From an uncultured Alistipes sp. (lineage in GTDB: Bacteria > Bacteroidota > Bacteroidia > Bacteroidales > Rikenellaceae): DNA of 50,195 nt. The position numbers and the translations under genes were made by a program. The stretch covers positions 1 to 50,195 of the forward strand of contig UQUQ01000017.1 of NCBI GenBank assembly GCA_900544265.1. Reading direction: 5' to 3'. Position 1 is the stretch's first letter; each line of letters begins with the position of its first letter. The notes beneath the pieces are model-generated. The model had not been told where the DNA came from and did not search any database. It was given only the letters and a program-made list of their open reading frames with translations. Shown piece by piece: positions 26,394 through 35,740 of this stretch.

Positions 26394-26542
26394 TCGGTCC
26401 GCGTGCCCGCTTGCGGGATACCCGGGCTGTGAGCGGTCTCCCCGTGATGCCGTTTTGAGGAATCTTTGCACATCTTTGGGGATAATCCGGTAAGCGGCGA
26501 ATAGTGGAAAATCGCGATTTTTGCCCGAAAAAGATGACAATT

Positions 26543-28408
26543 ATGGAGCAACAGAACAACGGAACTCCGACGCCGCCCCGAAGCAATCCCTATGCAGGCC
26601 TGTTGTGGGTCGTGCTGATCGTCCTGTTCCTCAACGGGTTGATCTTCCCGAACTTTTCGGGCCGCCGGATCATCGAGACCGACTACGGAACCTTTATCGG
26701 CAAGGTGGACAGCGGGTTGGTCGAACGGGTCATGATCGAGAACGGCCTGATCTATTTCAGCGCCAAGGGCGAGGACGACAAGACGCAGACCTTTCAGACC
26801 GGTGAGATCGGCGATCCCGAGCTGGTCGACCGTCTGCTGAAGGCCGAGAGCCCCAATTCCGACGGACGGATCGCCTTCAACCGGAGCGTGCCCCGCCAGA
26901 ACTCCCCCGTGCTCAATTTCGTGCTGATGTGGGTGCTGCCCGGTCTGGCCTTCTACCTTATCTGGCGGCAGATCGGCCGGAGCATGCAGGCACGCATGCA
27001 GGGCGGCGGTAACTTCCTTTCGTTCGGCAGCAGCGGCGCCCGGATCTATGCCGAGTCGGACGTGAAGACCACGTTTGCCGACGTGGCCGGGCAGGATGAG
27101 GCGAAGGAGACGCTGACCGAGATCGTCGATTTTCTGCACGATCCCTCCCGCTATGCCGAGATCGGAGCCACGCTGCCGAAGGGTGCCCTACTGGTGGGCC
27201 CCCCGGGAACCGGCAAGACGCTCATCGCACGGGCCGTGGCCGGGGAGGCGAAGGTGCCGTTTTTCGCCATTTCGGGATCGGAGTTCGTGCAGATGTTCGT
27301 CGGCATGGGCGCGGCCAAGGTGCGCGACCTCTTCAAGCAGGCGGGCGAAAAGGCTCCCTGCATCATCTTCATCGACGAGATCGATGCCGTCGGCAAGCGG
27401 CGCGACGGCGCCTACGGCGGCAACGACGAACGCGAGCAGACGCTCAACCAGCTCCTGACCGAGATGGACGGCTTCGACGGCCGCAAGGGTGTGGTGATCC
27501 TGGCTGCGACGAACCGTCCCGAGAGCCTCGACAAGGCGTTGCTGCGCCCGGGGCGCTTCGACCGTCGGATTCAGATGGAGCTGCCCGACCTCGAAGGACG
27601 CAAGGCAATTCTCGGCGTGCATCTCAAACACGTGCGGCACGAGGAGGTTGACCTGGGGATCGTGGCGCGCGCGACGGCCGGGTCGTCGGGTGCCGAACTG
27701 GCGAACATTGTCAACGAAGCGGCTCTGCGGGCCGTCCGCATGGGGCGCAAGCAGGTCACGACGGCCGATCTGGAGGAGAGCGTGGAGACCGTGATCGCCG
27801 GGGCACAGAAGAAGAACAAGCTCGTCTCCGCCTCCGACAAGCAGCTTGTCGCCTGCCACGAGATCGGCCATGCACTGGTTGCCGCGATGCAAAGCCACTC
27901 GGCGCCCGTGCACAAGATTACGATCATCCCCCGCACCTCCGGAGCGCTGGGCTATACGATGCAGGTCGAGGACGAGGAGGAGCTGCTGCAGAGCCGCGAG
28001 AGCCTTTTCAACCGCATCGTCACCCTGACGGGCGGCCGTTCGGCCGAGGAGCTCGTCTGCGGGACGGTCACGACCGGCGCCTCGAACGACATCGAGCAGG
28101 CCACGCGGCTGGCCCGGGCGATGGTTACGCGTTTCGGCATGAGCGAGCGCTACGACATGATGGCGCTCGAGACGGTCAACAATGCCTATCTCGGCGGGGA
28201 TGCGTCGACGGTTTGCTCCGGCGCGACGGCTGCGGAGGTCGATGCCGAAGTGCTGCGGCTGATCCGCGAGGCGCATGCGAAGGCCCGGGAGATCATCTCG
28301 GCGAATCCCGAGATCATGCGCCGCGCCACCGACTACCTGGTGGAGAAGGAGACGATCACGGGCGACGAGTTCATGAAGATCGTCCGCGAGTGCTCCGGGA
28401 AGCAGTGA
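26543..28408 (+). CDS. ftsH: ATP-dependent zinc metalloprotease FtsH
   Basis: A 621-residue FtsH, which degrades membrane and regulatory proteins at the inner membrane. First helix about 15-35 ([20 protein letters not shown]), an extracytoplasmic FtsH_ext domain, second helix about 130-150. Walker A GPPGTGKT is at 219-226, Walker B near [14 protein letters not shown], and the arginine-finger region [19 protein letters not shown] follows. Zinc site HEIGH starts at 439. Starts are ambiguous: ATG at 26543 was chosen; ATG 26534 or GTG 26504 would add 3 or 13 residues. Confidence 0.97.
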   Translation: MEQQNNGTPTPPRSNPYAGLLWVVLIVLFLNGLIFPNFSGRRIIETDYGTFIGKVDSGLVERVMIENGLIYFSAKGEDDKTQTFQTGEIGDPELVDRLLKAESPNSDGRIAFNRSVPRQNSPVLNFVLMWVLPGLAFYLIWRQIGRSMQARMQGGGNFLSFGSSGARIYAESDVKTTFADVAGQDEAKETLTEIVDFLHDPSRYAEIGATLPKGALLVGPPGTGKTLIARAVAGEAKVPFFAISGSEFVQMFVGMGAAKVRDLFKQAGEKAPCIIFIDEIDAVGKRRDGAYGGNDEREQTLNQLLTEMDGFDGRKGVVILAATNRPESLDKALLRPGRFDRRIQMELPDLEGRKAILGVHLKHVRHEEVDLGIVARATAGSSGAELANIVNEAALRAVRMGRKQVTTADLEESVETVIAGAQKKNKLVSASDKQLVACHEIGHALVAAMQSHSAPVHKITIIPRTSGALGYTMQVEDEEELLQSRESLFNRIVTLTGGRSAEELVCGTVTTGASNDIEQATRLARAMVTRFGMSERYDMMALETVNNAYLGGDASTVCSGATAAEVDAEVLRLIREAHAKAREIISANPEIMRRATDYLVEKETITGDEFMKIVRECSGKQ

Positions 28409-28574
28409 CCCGCACCCTTCACCGGCGGCGTGTTGCGTGCGGCACGCGTCCGGCCGGGACGGTTCCCGCCGTGTCCTGCCGGCCGTCGTTCCGGGTGTGC
28501 GCATTGTCCGGCACGGGTTCTTCCGGCTGCGGCATGTTCGGGGGTCAAAAGAGGTAAAAAAACGAAATATTGCA

Positions 28575-28627
28575 TATTTTTGTGCCGTGTGCGGCAATAC
28601 AATATCTCCGTCGCGGAATTACCTTTG
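28575..28627 (+). promoter_or_regulatory. Two candidate -7 boxes for the HdeD-like gene
   Basis: TATTTTTG at 28575-28582 and TACCTTTG at 28620-28627 both fit TAnnTTTG. Neither has a strong -33 partner. The second would leave a leader of about 20 bases. Confidence 0.4.
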
Positions 28628-28655
28628 CGGTGAAGTGATTAAAAACGGAAAAGCC

Positions 28656-29267
28656 ATGTTACGGAAATCGGATCGGAGTGGAAATCTCTTCAGGTATTGG
28701 TGGGTTTCGCTTGTCGTCGGAGTATTGGGTATTGCGACCGGAGTCGCATGTGTTGTCGTCCCGGCGGATTCGCTGGCGGTATTGACGGTCTTCTTTATCT
28801 CGGTGCTGGTTGTCGGCGGTATTTTCAACATCGCGTGGGCCGTGGCGAACCGCAACTGGAACGATACGTGGGGCTGGAGCCTGGCCCGGGGACTGATCGA
28901 GTTGCTGCTTGGCGTGTGGCTGATGCTGCTGCCCCTGCCGCTGGTTACGACGCTGCTGATCTATGTCGTCGGCTTCTGGATGCTGTTCCAGTCCGTGCTC
29001 GGCATCTGCGAATCGTGCGCACTGGCGCCGTTCCGCGGAACGGGATGGGGCTGGCTGCTTGCCTGCAATATCCTGAGCCTGATCTGTTCGTTTGTTTTTC
29101 TGGCTGCGCCTCTTTACGGAGGAATCTTTATCCTTGCCTGCATCGGCACGGCCTTTATCCTTTACGGATTTTTCCGGATTGTGCTGGCGTTTGTCTGGCG
29201 TCGGATCAACAGGGAGCTCCGCCGGTCGGGCGGAGACGGATTCGTCGACGCGGAGGTGGTCGAATAA
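28656..29267 (+). CDS. HdeD family (DUF308) membrane protein
   Basis: A 203-residue inner-membrane protein with about six hydrophobic helices, arranged as repeats of the DUF308 pattern (YWWVSLVVGVLGIATGVACV, then LARGLIELLLGVWLMLLPLP). HdeD in Escherichia coli is linked to acid resistance; the mechanism is not known. The ATG at 28656 starts MLRKSDRSGN and puts the first helix close behind. It carries its own terminator and possibly its own promoter, so it seems monocistronic. Confidence 0.85.
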   Translation: MLRKSDRSGNLFRYWWVSLVVGVLGIATGVACVVVPADSLAVLTVFFISVLVVGGIFNIAWAVANRNWNDTWGWSLARGLIELLLGVWLMLLPLPLVTTLLIYVVGFWMLFQSVLGICESCALAPFRGTGWGWLLACNILSLICSFVFLAAPLYGGIFILACIGTAFILYGFFRIVLAFVWRRINRELRRSGGDGFVDAEVVE

Positions 29268-29274
29268 CGGCATC

Positions 29275-29323
29275 CGGTGTGCGGAGGCCGGGGGTCCGGA
29301 CCCCGGCTCACACACCGTTTTTT
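29275..29323 (+). terminator. Terminator of the HdeD-like gene
   Basis: The outer stem CGGTGTG/CACACCG encloses a very stable inner stem built from CCGGGG and CCCCGG. TTTTTT follows at 29318-29323. Confidence 0.85.
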
Positions 29324-29417
29324 CATTCTCTTTTCCTTATAATCCGGTTGTCGGAGCACCCGTGCGTTCCGGCAGCCGGTTTTTCGTGTCCGGTCCGTTT
29401 CCGTCGCGGATGGGAAC

Positions 29418-29457
29418 AATAAAAGAACCGCGTCAAACTTTCGTTTGACGCGGTTCT
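29418..29457 (-). terminator. tRNA-Leu terminator
   Basis: A perfect 14-pair stem, AGAACCGCGTCAAA at 29424-29437 with its complement at 29444-29457. On the minus strand it ends in TTTTATT and lies 3 bases beyond the mature tRNA-Leu end. Confidence 0.85.
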
Positions 29458-29460
29458 CAG

Positions 29461-29546
29461 TGCCCAGGACAAGACTCGAACTTGCACGAACGCAATTGTT
29501 CACTACCCCCTCAAAGTAGCGTGTCTACCAATTTCACCACCTGGGC
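29461..29546 (-). tRNA. tRNA-Leu (anticodon GAG)
   Basis: A class II tRNA of 86 bases without CCA. On the minus strand it starts GCCCAGGTGGTGAAATTGG, with anticodon stem CTACT/GGTAG around loop TTGAGGG (anticodon GAG), a long variable arm, a T arm containing GTTCGAGTC and 3' CCTGGGCA. CCA is not encoded, unlike tRNA-Gly in this window. It reads CUC and CUU. Confidence 0.95.
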
Positions 29547-29575
29547 CTCTATGGCCGATTTGTAATTCGGGTGTG

Positions 29576-29606
29576 CAAATATAGATACTATTTTGTGATT
29601 CGCAAA
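29576..29606 (-). promoter_or_regulatory. tRNA-Leu promoter
   Basis: On the minus strand: TTTG (29606-29603), 19 bases, then TATATTTG (29583-29576). It has the same boxes and the same 19-base spacing as the tRNA-Gly promoter, and lies about 30 bases upstream of the tRNA. Confidence 0.85.
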
Positions 29607-29646
29607 ATTTTTCTGACAAAATCCCGAAAAAATAGCTCCGAAACAG

Positions 29647-29674
29647 CGACGGGACCCCGCAAAAGGTCCCGTCG
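29647..29674 (-). terminator. Terminator after the S46 peptidase gene
   Basis: CGACGGGACC at 29647-29656 pairs with GGTCCCGTCG at 29665-29674. On the minus strand it is about 65 bases past the stop of the peptidase gene and is followed by CTGTTTCGG, a modest T-tract. It probably ends the long minus-strand run. Confidence 0.65.
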
Positions 29675-29739
29675 TATCGGTCGGAAAGGCCGTTCGGCCC
29701 GCCTGGCTGCCCTCCGCCCGCATCGGGCGGGGCGGCGTG

Positions 29740-31719
29740 TCAGCGGAGCGTCATCTCCCGGATGAGCTCCCCGGCATCGCCGACGCGGTCGATGACGAAC
29801 AGCACGTAGCGGATGTCCACGGCGATGTTGCGGCAGATCGTCGGGTCGAAGGCAATGTCGCTCATCGTCGAGCGCCACGTGCGGTCGAAGTTCAGGCCGA
29901 TGAGCTCACCGCGGGCATTCAGCACCGGCGAGCCGGAGTTGCCGCCCGTCGTGTGGTTCGTCGCCAGGAAGCAGACCGGCACCGTGCGGCGGCCGTCGAT
30001 CTCGACGCCCCAGCGTCCGTAATCCTTCGTCGCGTAGAGGTCGCGCAGCCGCTGCGGGATGTCGTAGTCGTAGATTTCGGGGTTGTCCTTGGCGATGATG
30101 CCGTCGAGGGTCGTCTGCGGCGTGTGGTACTCGCCGTCGGCGTACTCATAGCCGGCGACGGAGCCGTAGGCCACGCGCAGCGTGAGGTTGGCGTCGGGGT
30201 AGAAGGCCCGCGTGGTGTCCCACTCGCGCAGCCCGCGGATGTAGAGCGTGTAGAGCTCGTTCAGGCGCCGGCTGTTGAGGTTGCGCAGGGCGTCGGTGCC
30301 GAGCAGCCAGCCGATGTGTTTCGTCATGCGCGTGACGCCGACGCGCAGCGAGTCCGAGAGGGGCGTTGCGCCGCCCTGCCATACCTCGTCGAAGACCCGG
30401 TCGGCAAAGGCTTCGACGGAGCCGGCCGCCGCCACGCCGTCGAGGAACTCCGGCACCTGATACTGTGCCGGGCAGCGTTCGGCGTACTGACCGAAGAGGT
30501 AGCGGTAGAGGGCCCGTTCGGTCGGCTCGCACCGTGCGAAGAGCTCCGCGGCGCGCTCCGCATCCGAATATTTCGCTGGCAGCGAGCGCAGCGTCTCCAG
30601 CGTGATCTCGCGGGCGAAGTAGGGCTCCGTGACGCGGGCGTATTCGGCCTTGAGGTCGCGCACGACGTCGCGGTAGGCGGGTTTGTCCGCGGCCCAAGCG
30701 GTGAAGCGCTCCTCGTAGTCGCGCTTCGAGGCCACGGTGCCGCGGCGCGTGAGGCCCAGCACCTCGCCCTGCCACTTCTTCCAGGCATTGGCGATGGCGG
30801 CGTGCTTGGCCGCATAGTGGATGCGCAGCGCGGGGTCGCTCGCCTGGGCGGCGGCGATGATTGCGAGGCGACCGTCGCGGATGGCGATCTTCGCCGGGTC
30901 GGAGCGCTCGGCGATGTAGGCCACGGCGTCCGAGAGGATGTACTCCTGCGTGTTGCCCGGGAAGCCGTAGATCATCGTGAAGTCCCCCTCGCGCACCCCC
31001 TTCGTCGAGATCGTGAAGTGCTTTTTCGGCCGGTAGGGGACGTTGTCGGGCGAGTAGGCCGCCGGCTTGTTCTCCTTCGAGGCGTAGATGCGGAAGAGGG
31101 AGAAGTCGCCCGTATGGCGCGGCCAGATCCAGTTGTCGGTGTCGCCGCCGAACTTGCCGATCGACGAGGGAGGCGCCGCCACGAGGCGCACGTCGTCGAA
31201 CTGCTCGTAGACGAACAGGAACTGCTGGTTGCCGTAGTACATCTGTTCAACGGCAGCTTTGTAACCCGTCCCTTCGGCCTCGGCCGCACGGATGATCTCC
31301 TCGGCCGTCTCGCCCGCCGCGAGGCGGTCGGTGATCTCCTCCATTCTGACGAGGAACTTCACGTTCAGCTTTTCGTTGGGCAGCTCCTCGGCGCGCGTGC
31401 GGGCCCAGAATCCGTAGGTCAGGTAGTCGTGTTCAACGGACGAGTGGGCCTGGATGGCGTCGTAGCCGCAGTGGTGGTTGGTCAGCAGCAGCCCTTCGGC
31501 CGAGATCAGCTCGCCCGTGCAGCCGCCGTCGAAGAGTACGACGGCATCCTTCATCGAGGCGCGGTTGATCGAGTAGATCTCTTCGGCCGTGAGGCGGAAT
31601 CCTTTGGCGCGCATGTCGTCGATGCGCGTCGAGATGAGGCTCGGGAGCCACATGCCCTCGTCGGCGAGGGCGGGCAGCAGCGTCAGCGCCGCCAGCAGTG
31701 TCAGCAAGGTTCTTTTCAT
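29740..31719 (-). CDS. S46 family dipeptidyl-peptidase (DPP7/DPP11 type)
   Basis: A 659-residue secreted serine peptidase. Signal peptide about 1-19 (MKRTLLTLLAALTLLPALA). Triad regions: His in LLLTNHHCGYDAIQAHS (82-83), Asp in GGDTDNWIWPRHTGDF, Ser in TTGGNSGSPVLNARGELIG. S46 enzymes cut dipeptides from peptide N-termini in the periplasm of Bacteroidetes, feeding amino-acid fermentation. DPP7 prefers hydrophobic and DPP11 acidic residues; I cannot place the deciding residue with certainty. Last gene of the minus-strand run, 4 bases after maf. Confidence 0.93.
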   Translation of the reverse strand: MKRTLLTLLAALTLLPALADEGMWLPSLISTRIDDMRAKGFRLTAEEIYSINRASMKDAVVLFDGGCTGELISAEGLLLTNHHCGYDAIQAHSSVEHDYLTYGFWARTRAEELPNEKLNVKFLVRMEEITDRLAAGETAEEIIRAAEAEGTGYKAAVEQMYYGNQQFLFVYEQFDDVRLVAAPPSSIGKFGGDTDNWIWPRHTGDFSLFRIYASKENKPAAYSPDNVPYRPKKHFTISTKGVREGDFTMIYGFPGNTQEYILSDAVAYIAERSDPAKIAIRDGRLAIIAAAQASDPALRIHYAAKHAAIANAWKKWQGEVLGLTRRGTVASKRDYEERFTAWAADKPAYRDVVRDLKAEYARVTEPYFAREITLETLRSLPAKYSDAERAAELFARCEPTERALYRYLFGQYAERCPAQYQVPEFLDGVAAAGSVEAFADRVFDEVWQGGATPLSDSLRVGVTRMTKHIGWLLGTDALRNLNSRRLNELYTLYIRGLREWDTTRAFYPDANLTLRVAYGSVAGYEYADGEYHTPQTTLDGIIAKDNPEIYDYDIPQRLRDLYATKDYGRWGVEIDGRRTVPVCFLATNHTTGGNSGSPVLNARGELIGLNFDRTWRSTMSDIAFDPTICRNIAVDIRYVLFVIDRVGDAGELIREMTLR

Positions 31720-31723
31720 AGGA

Positions 31724-32323
31724 TTATAACAGGTCGATGAATTTATCCAGTTCGGTGTAGAGCCGCTGTACGGGCAGCCCCATGACGTTGTAGAACGAGC
31801 CGTCGATGCGCTCGATCGCGGCGTAGCCGATCCACTCCTGAATGCCGTAGGCGCCGGCCTTGTCGAAGGGGCGGAACGTGTCGACATAGTAGACGGTCTC
31901 CTCGTCGGTCAGGGGGCGGAACCAGACGTCGGTCTCGACGGCGAAGGTGTGCATGCGGGTGGCGGTGCGGAGCGTGACGCCCGAGACGACCGTGTGGCGG
32001 TGGCCCGAGAGGGCGCGGAGCATCGCCAGTGCCTCGTCGCGGCCGGCGGGCTTGCCCAGCACGCGGTCGCGGAGCACGACCACCGTGTCGGCCGTGAGCA
32101 GAATCTCCCCGGCGGCGAGCGGCGCGGGGTAGGCCTCGCTCTTGAGGCGCGAGAGGAAGACCGGTACCTCGCGGGCGGGCAGCGTTGCGGGGTAGTGCTC
32201 CTCGCAGTCGTATTTCGGGGCGAGGGTGTAGGGCAGGCCGCAAGCGGTCATGAGCTCCCGGCGGCGCGGGGACTGCGAGGCGAGCAGCAGGCGGCGGGAG
32301 CGGAGTTTTTCGTGTAGCAGCAT
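31724..32323 (-). CDS. maf: Maf family nucleotide pyrophosphatase
   Basis: A 199-residue Maf protein. Diagnostic motifs are LLLASQSPRRRELM near the N-terminus and ILLTADTVVVL, whose Asp is catalytic. Maf enzymes hydrolyse dTTP, UTP or modified nucleotides to monophosphates and affect septum formation when overproduced. The subfamily (YhdE- or YceF-like) is not resolved by eye. It starts 12 bases after the FAH-family gene. Confidence 0.95.
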   Translation of the reverse strand: MLLHEKLRSRRLLLASQSPRRRELMTACGLPYTLAPKYDCEEHYPATLPAREVPVFLSRLKSEAYPAPLAAGEILLTADTVVVLRDRVLGKPAGRDEALAMLRALSGHRHTVVSGVTLRTATRMHTFAVETDVWFRPLTDEETVYYVDTFRPFDKAGAYGIQEWIGYAAIERIDGSFYNVMGLPVQRLYTELDKFIDLL

Positions 32324-32335
32324 GGTGTGCGGATG

Positions 32336-32971
32336 TTAGCGGATGTCGAAATTGAGCAGTTCGCGCCCCTCGAGCGTGGCGCGGAGGTTGTCGCCGGCAT
32401 GGACGGGCCCGACCCCGGCCGGGGTGCCGGTGTAGAGCAGGTCGCCCATGCGCAGGGTCATCTGCTGCGACACGGCGACGATCAGCCGGTCGACGTCGAA
32501 GAGCATCTCGGACGTGTCGCCGCGCTGGCGCACCTGGCCGTTGACCTCCAGCGTGAAGTGCAGGCGGCGGATGTCGCCGCCCAGCTCCGATAACGGGGTG
32601 AACACGGGCGAGAGGGCCGCCGAGTGGTCGAAGGCCTTGCTGCGCTCCCACGGCAGCCCCTCGGCGATGGCCTGCCGCTGGAGGTCGCGGGCCGTGAAGT
32701 CGATGCCGAGCCCCACCTCGTCGTAGTAGCGGTGGGCGAAGCGCTCGGAGATGGCGCGGCCCACGCGGTTGATGCGCACGACCAGCTCGCACTCGTAGTC
32801 CACCTGCTGCGAGAAGGCGGGAATGTAGAAGGGGTCGTTGTTGCGCAGCAGCGCCGTGTCGGGCTTCAGGAACCAGACCGGCTCGGCCGGGCGGGCGGTG
32901 CCGCCGCCGACGGCGCGGTGCAGCTCTTCGGCGTGCGCCGCATAGTTGCGGGCGATGCAGATGATCTTCAT
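32336..32971 (-). CDS. Fumarylacetoacetate hydrolase family protein
   Basis: A 211-residue FAH-fold protein, starting MKIICIARNYAAHAEEL. The metal-binding motif region is visible in VDYECELVVRINRVGR (the E-x-E type ligands) and LGIDFTARDLQR. Members include 2-keto acid hydrolases and decarboxylases, and acylpyruvases. The substrate is unknown. Its ATG overlaps the stop of the acyltransferase gene (ATGA, four bases), so translation is probably coupled. Confidence 0.9.
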   Translation of the reverse strand: MKIICIARNYAAHAEELHRAVGGGTARPAEPVWFLKPDTALLRNNDPFYIPAFSQQVDYECELVVRINRVGRAISERFAHRYYDEVGLGIDFTARDLQRQAIAEGLPWERSKAFDHSAALSPVFTPLSELGGDIRRLHFTLEVNGQVRQRGDTSEMLFDVDRLIVAVSQQMTLRMGDLLYTGTPAGVGPVHAGDNLRATLEGRELLNFDIR

Positions 32972-34137
32972 GGTGTCGTATGGTTCGGACCCGCCGGCCG
33001 GGCGGGACGCCCGAGCAGGCGCTCCGTGAGCCATTTGCGGATCGGTATGTCGTAGTATCTCAGGCTGACCCATGCCAGCAGCAGGCACCCCGCGACGAGC
33101 GCCGCGGCTCCGGGCAGCGACTCGCCGAAGGTGAGCTGTTCGCGCTTCACCCATCCGTAGTAGAGGTAGATGAAGGGGTAGTGGACGATGTAGAGCGGGT
33201 AGGAGATTGCACCCAGGAAGCGGCACAGCGCCCCCGTGAAGCGGTCGGTCGTTTGGCCCGAGGCGCCGATCCACACCAGCAGCGGGAAGGCCGCGACGGC
33301 GCAGAGCGTGTCGTAGATTCCGTTCATCCAGCGGGCGTCGGCCCCGCCGATGCGGGGCACGGTGAGCAGCGCGACGACCGCCGCACCCGACCACCAGAAG
33401 GCGCCGCGGACGCGGAGCGCCCCGCCGCGGCGAAAGAGGCGGTAGAGGAGCAGTCCGGCCGGGAAGGCGAACAGCACGCGGAGCATGCCGCCGAGAAACT
33501 CCATGCCCGTGAGCGAGTAGCCGACGCAGATGTCGCCCAGCGGCCCGAGCGTGGCGTAGAGGGCCAGCCCGGCCCCGGTTGCGGCGACCAGCGCGGCGAG
33601 GGCGCGGGTCGACAGGCGGTGGATGAAGAGCGCATAGCAGAGGTTGGCGATGTACTCGAAGAGCAGCGACCAGCTCGGACCGTTGAGCGGATACATCTCG
33701 CCCAGCCCGCGGATCTCGCACCCCACGGGCGCCGGGAGGAGCAGGGCGTTGAGCAGCGTGGCGACGGCCAGTGCCCCGAGGCTCACGGACGCCACGTCCC
33801 AGACGGGGCACTCCTGCACGTAGAACATCGCCCCGCCGAGCAGCGCCCCGAAGAGGATCATCGGGTGCAGGCGCACGAGGCGCCGCTTGAGGAACGCTCC
33901 GGCCGTGAGGTGCCGCCAGCGGTCGTCGTAGGCGTATCCGATGACGAAGCCCGAGAGGAGGAAGAAGAAGTCGACGGCCAGGTAGCCGTGGTTGATGCGC
34001 TGGTCGAGGTGGCTCGTGGCGTAGGCCTCGAACAGGTGGAAGCAGACGACCACGAGGGCCGCCACGCCGCGCAGTCCGTCGAGGATCGCGTAGTGGGGTT
34101 TCGTGTCGGGAAAGGCACCGGTCCGGGGTTGTGTCAT
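32968..34137 (-). CDS. Acyltransferase family 3 (OafA/YrhL type) membrane protein
   Basis: A 389-residue integral membrane acyltransferase with about ten helices. The N-terminal LDGLRGVAALVVVCFHLFEA holds the conserved RG and the membrane histidine; FLLSGFVIGYAYDDRW follows, the usual FFxxSGF pattern. Such proteins transfer acetyl or other acyl groups to cell-surface polysaccharides or peptidoglycan. The target is unknown; with lpxB next door a lipopolysaccharide target is plausible but unproven. The ATG at 34137 gives a normal N-terminus. Confidence 0.9.
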   Translation of the reverse strand: MTQPRTGAFPDTKPHYAILDGLRGVAALVVVCFHLFEAYATSHLDQRINHGYLAVDFFFLLSGFVIGYAYDDRWRHLTAGAFLKRRLVRLHPMILFGALLGGAMFYVQECPVWDVASVSLGALAVATLLNALLLPAPVGCEIRGLGEMYPLNGPSWSLLFEYIANLCYALFIHRLSTRALAALVAATGAGLALYATLGPLGDICVGYSLTGMEFLGGMLRVLFAFPAGLLLYRLFRRGGALRVRGAFWWSGAAVVALLTVPRIGGADARWMNGIYDTLCAVAAFPLLVWIGASGQTTDRFTGALCRFLGAISYPLYIVHYPFIYLYYGWVKREQLTFGESLPGAAALVAGCLLLAWVSLRYYDIPIRKWLTERLLGRPARPAGPNHTTP

Positions 34138-34162
34138 GGGTGTTGTCGGTGTTCGGGTTCGG

Positions 34163-35305
34163 TTATTTTTCCGGCTTTCCGGCGCGCAGCAGTTCGACCA
34201 TGCGTGCGGCGAAGCGGTCGCTGGCTCCGGGGCCGCCGATGATGGTGCGCAGCTCCCGGAAGTCGGCCAGCATGCGTTCGCGCTTTTCGCCGCCGGGCAG
34301 GATCGCGCGCAGCTCGCGCTCGGCACGTGCCGTGTCGAGGCTGGACTGGAGCACCTCGGCCACCGATTCGCGCCCGAGGTTGAGGTTTACGAGCGAGATC
34401 CACGGGCAGCGCACCACAAGGGGCATGCAGCGGTACTCGATGGCCGGCAGACGGTAGACGACCACCTCGGGCGTGCCCAGCAGGGCCGTCTCGAGCGTCG
34501 CCGTGCCCGAGGTGACGACGGCGGCCTCGGCGGCAAGGAGCGTCTCGTAGGTCTGGTCGCAGACGTAGCGGATGCCGCTTCCGGCGGCCGCCTCCTCGTA
34601 GAGTGCGCGGTCGAGCCACGGCACCCCCGCCACGACGAACTGCCAGCCCTCGAAGCGCTGCGCCAGGCGTGCCATGAGCGGGAGGTTCTTGCGGATCTCC
34701 GAGCGGCGGCTGCCGGCCAGCAGGGCGATGATCGGCCGCGGGTCGAGGCCGTTGCGGCGGCGGAACTCCTCGGGTGTCGGGAGTGCGGCACGGCGTGCTT
34801 CGAGTGCGTCGACCAGCGGGTTGCCCTCGAAGAGGGGCTCGATGCCGTGGCGCGGGAAGTAGTCGCACTCGAAGGGAAAGATGACGAAGAGGCGGTCGAC
34901 GTCGCGCCGCAGCGCGCGGATGCGCCCCTCGCGCGAGGCCCAGACCTTCGGGGCGATGTAGTAGAAGGTGCGGATGCCGCGTGCATGGGCCCAGCGGGCC
35001 ATCTTCATGTTGAAGCCCGGGTAGTCGACGAGGATCAGCACGTCGGGCTGCCAGGCGGCAACCTCCTCGCGGCACTCGCGCATCTGACGGCGGATCGTGC
35101 CGAGGTTGCGCAGCACCTGCACCACGCCGAAGAACGACGTCTCGCGGTAGTGCTTGCGGAGGTTCTGCACACCGCCCGCCGCGGCCATCAGGTCCCCGCC
35201 CCAGAAGCGGAACTCCGCCGCGGGGTCGGCCTTGCGGAGCCCCTTGATGAGGTTTGCGCCGTGCAGGTCGCCCGATGGCTCGCCGGCAATGAGAAAATAT
35301 TTCAT
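34163..35305 (-). CDS. lpxB: Lipid-A-disaccharide synthase
   Basis: A 380-residue LpxB, full length. It joins UDP-diacylglucosamine and lipid X to form the lipid A disaccharide at the inner membrane. Conserved parts are MKYFLIAGEPSGDLHGANLI, the region LILVDYPGFNMKMA, AGSRRSEIRKNLPLM and VTSGTATLETALLGTPEVVVYR. A pyrimidine/purine-biased repeat begins immediately upstream of its ATG. Confidence 0.97.
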   Translation of the reverse strand: MKYFLIAGEPSGDLHGANLIKGLRKADPAAEFRFWGGDLMAAAGGVQNLRKHYRETSFFGVVQVLRNLGTIRRQMRECREEVAAWQPDVLILVDYPGFNMKMARWAHARGIRTFYYIAPKVWASREGRIRALRRDVDRLFVIFPFECDYFPRHGIEPLFEGNPLVDALEARRAALPTPEEFRRRNGLDPRPIIALLAGSRRSEIRKNLPLMARLAQRFEGWQFVVAGVPWLDRALYEEAAAGSGIRYVCDQTYETLLAAEAAVVTSGTATLETALLGTPEVVVYRLPAIEYRCMPLVVRCPWISLVNLNLGRESVAEVLQSSLDTARAERELRAILPGGEKRERMLADFRELRTIIGGPGASDRFAARMVELLRAGKPEK

Positions 35306-35340
35306 GAAGGTGAAAGTTGAAAGGTAAAAGGTGAAAAGTG
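35306..35340. repeat. Inverted repeat, lpxB side of the four-helix-bundle cassette
   Basis: Purine-rich repeat immediately before the lpxB start codon. The 15-base core TGAAAGGTAAAAGGT at 35318-35332 has an exact reverse complement at 35750-35764, and the flanks match loosely, including AAAGTG at the inner end of both copies. Confidence 0.75.
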
Positions 35341-35351
35341 CATGTTGAAAG

Positions 35352-35708
35352 TTAGGGTATCGCGGCGAGTTTCTGTTTGGTCTTCTTGACTGTCCGGGTC
35401 AGCAGTTTCTGCAACTCGATACACGCTTCATAAAGCGTGCGGCAGGAGTCCTGCCCGGTCAGACCCGATTCGACAAGCACTTCCAGCCAGTATTTCGTTT
35501 CGGTACACTCTTTCAGTGCGATGGATATTTTGGACAGAAAATCTTTGTCACTTTGCGCATTGGCAGCCTCGGCGATATTCGCTCCGATGGCGGTGCCGCT
35601 TCGTAGCAGTTGCCTGGACAGGACATGCTCCGCCTTTTCGTCGGTCAGATACTTGTAGAACCGGACGATGTCAACGGCGAACCTTTTGCTCTTGTCCTGT
35701 ATAATCAT
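35352..35708 (-). CDS. Four-helix-bundle protein (S23/IVP family)
   Basis: A 118-residue, all-helical protein of the S23 ribosomal/intervening-sequence protein family. It starts MIIQDKSKRFAVDIVRFY and carries LLRSGTAIGANIAEAANAQS, the family hallmark, then LKECTETKYWLEVLVESGL. Relatives occur in insertions within 23S rRNA genes and as scattered genes in Bacteroidetes; diversity-generating retroelement Avd proteins share the fold. The function is unknown. It is inserted between trmD and lpxB, bracketed by inverted repeats, and its base composition is visibly lower in GC than its neighbours, which suggests mobility. Confidence 0.88.
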   Translation of the reverse strand: MIIQDKSKRFAVDIVRFYKYLTDEKAEHVLSRQLLRSGTAIGANIAEAANAQSDKDFLSKISIALKECTETKYWLEVLVESGLTGQDSCRTLYEACIELQKLLTRTVKKTKQKLAAIP

Positions 35709-35740
35709 TATTGTCTGTCGTTTATCTGATTTTTTATTCT

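Noticed and set aside
35352..35708. Interpretation as a diversity-generating retroelement accessory gene (Avd)
   Set aside because: No reverse transcriptase, template repeat or variable repeat is present nearby; only the fold family is shared.
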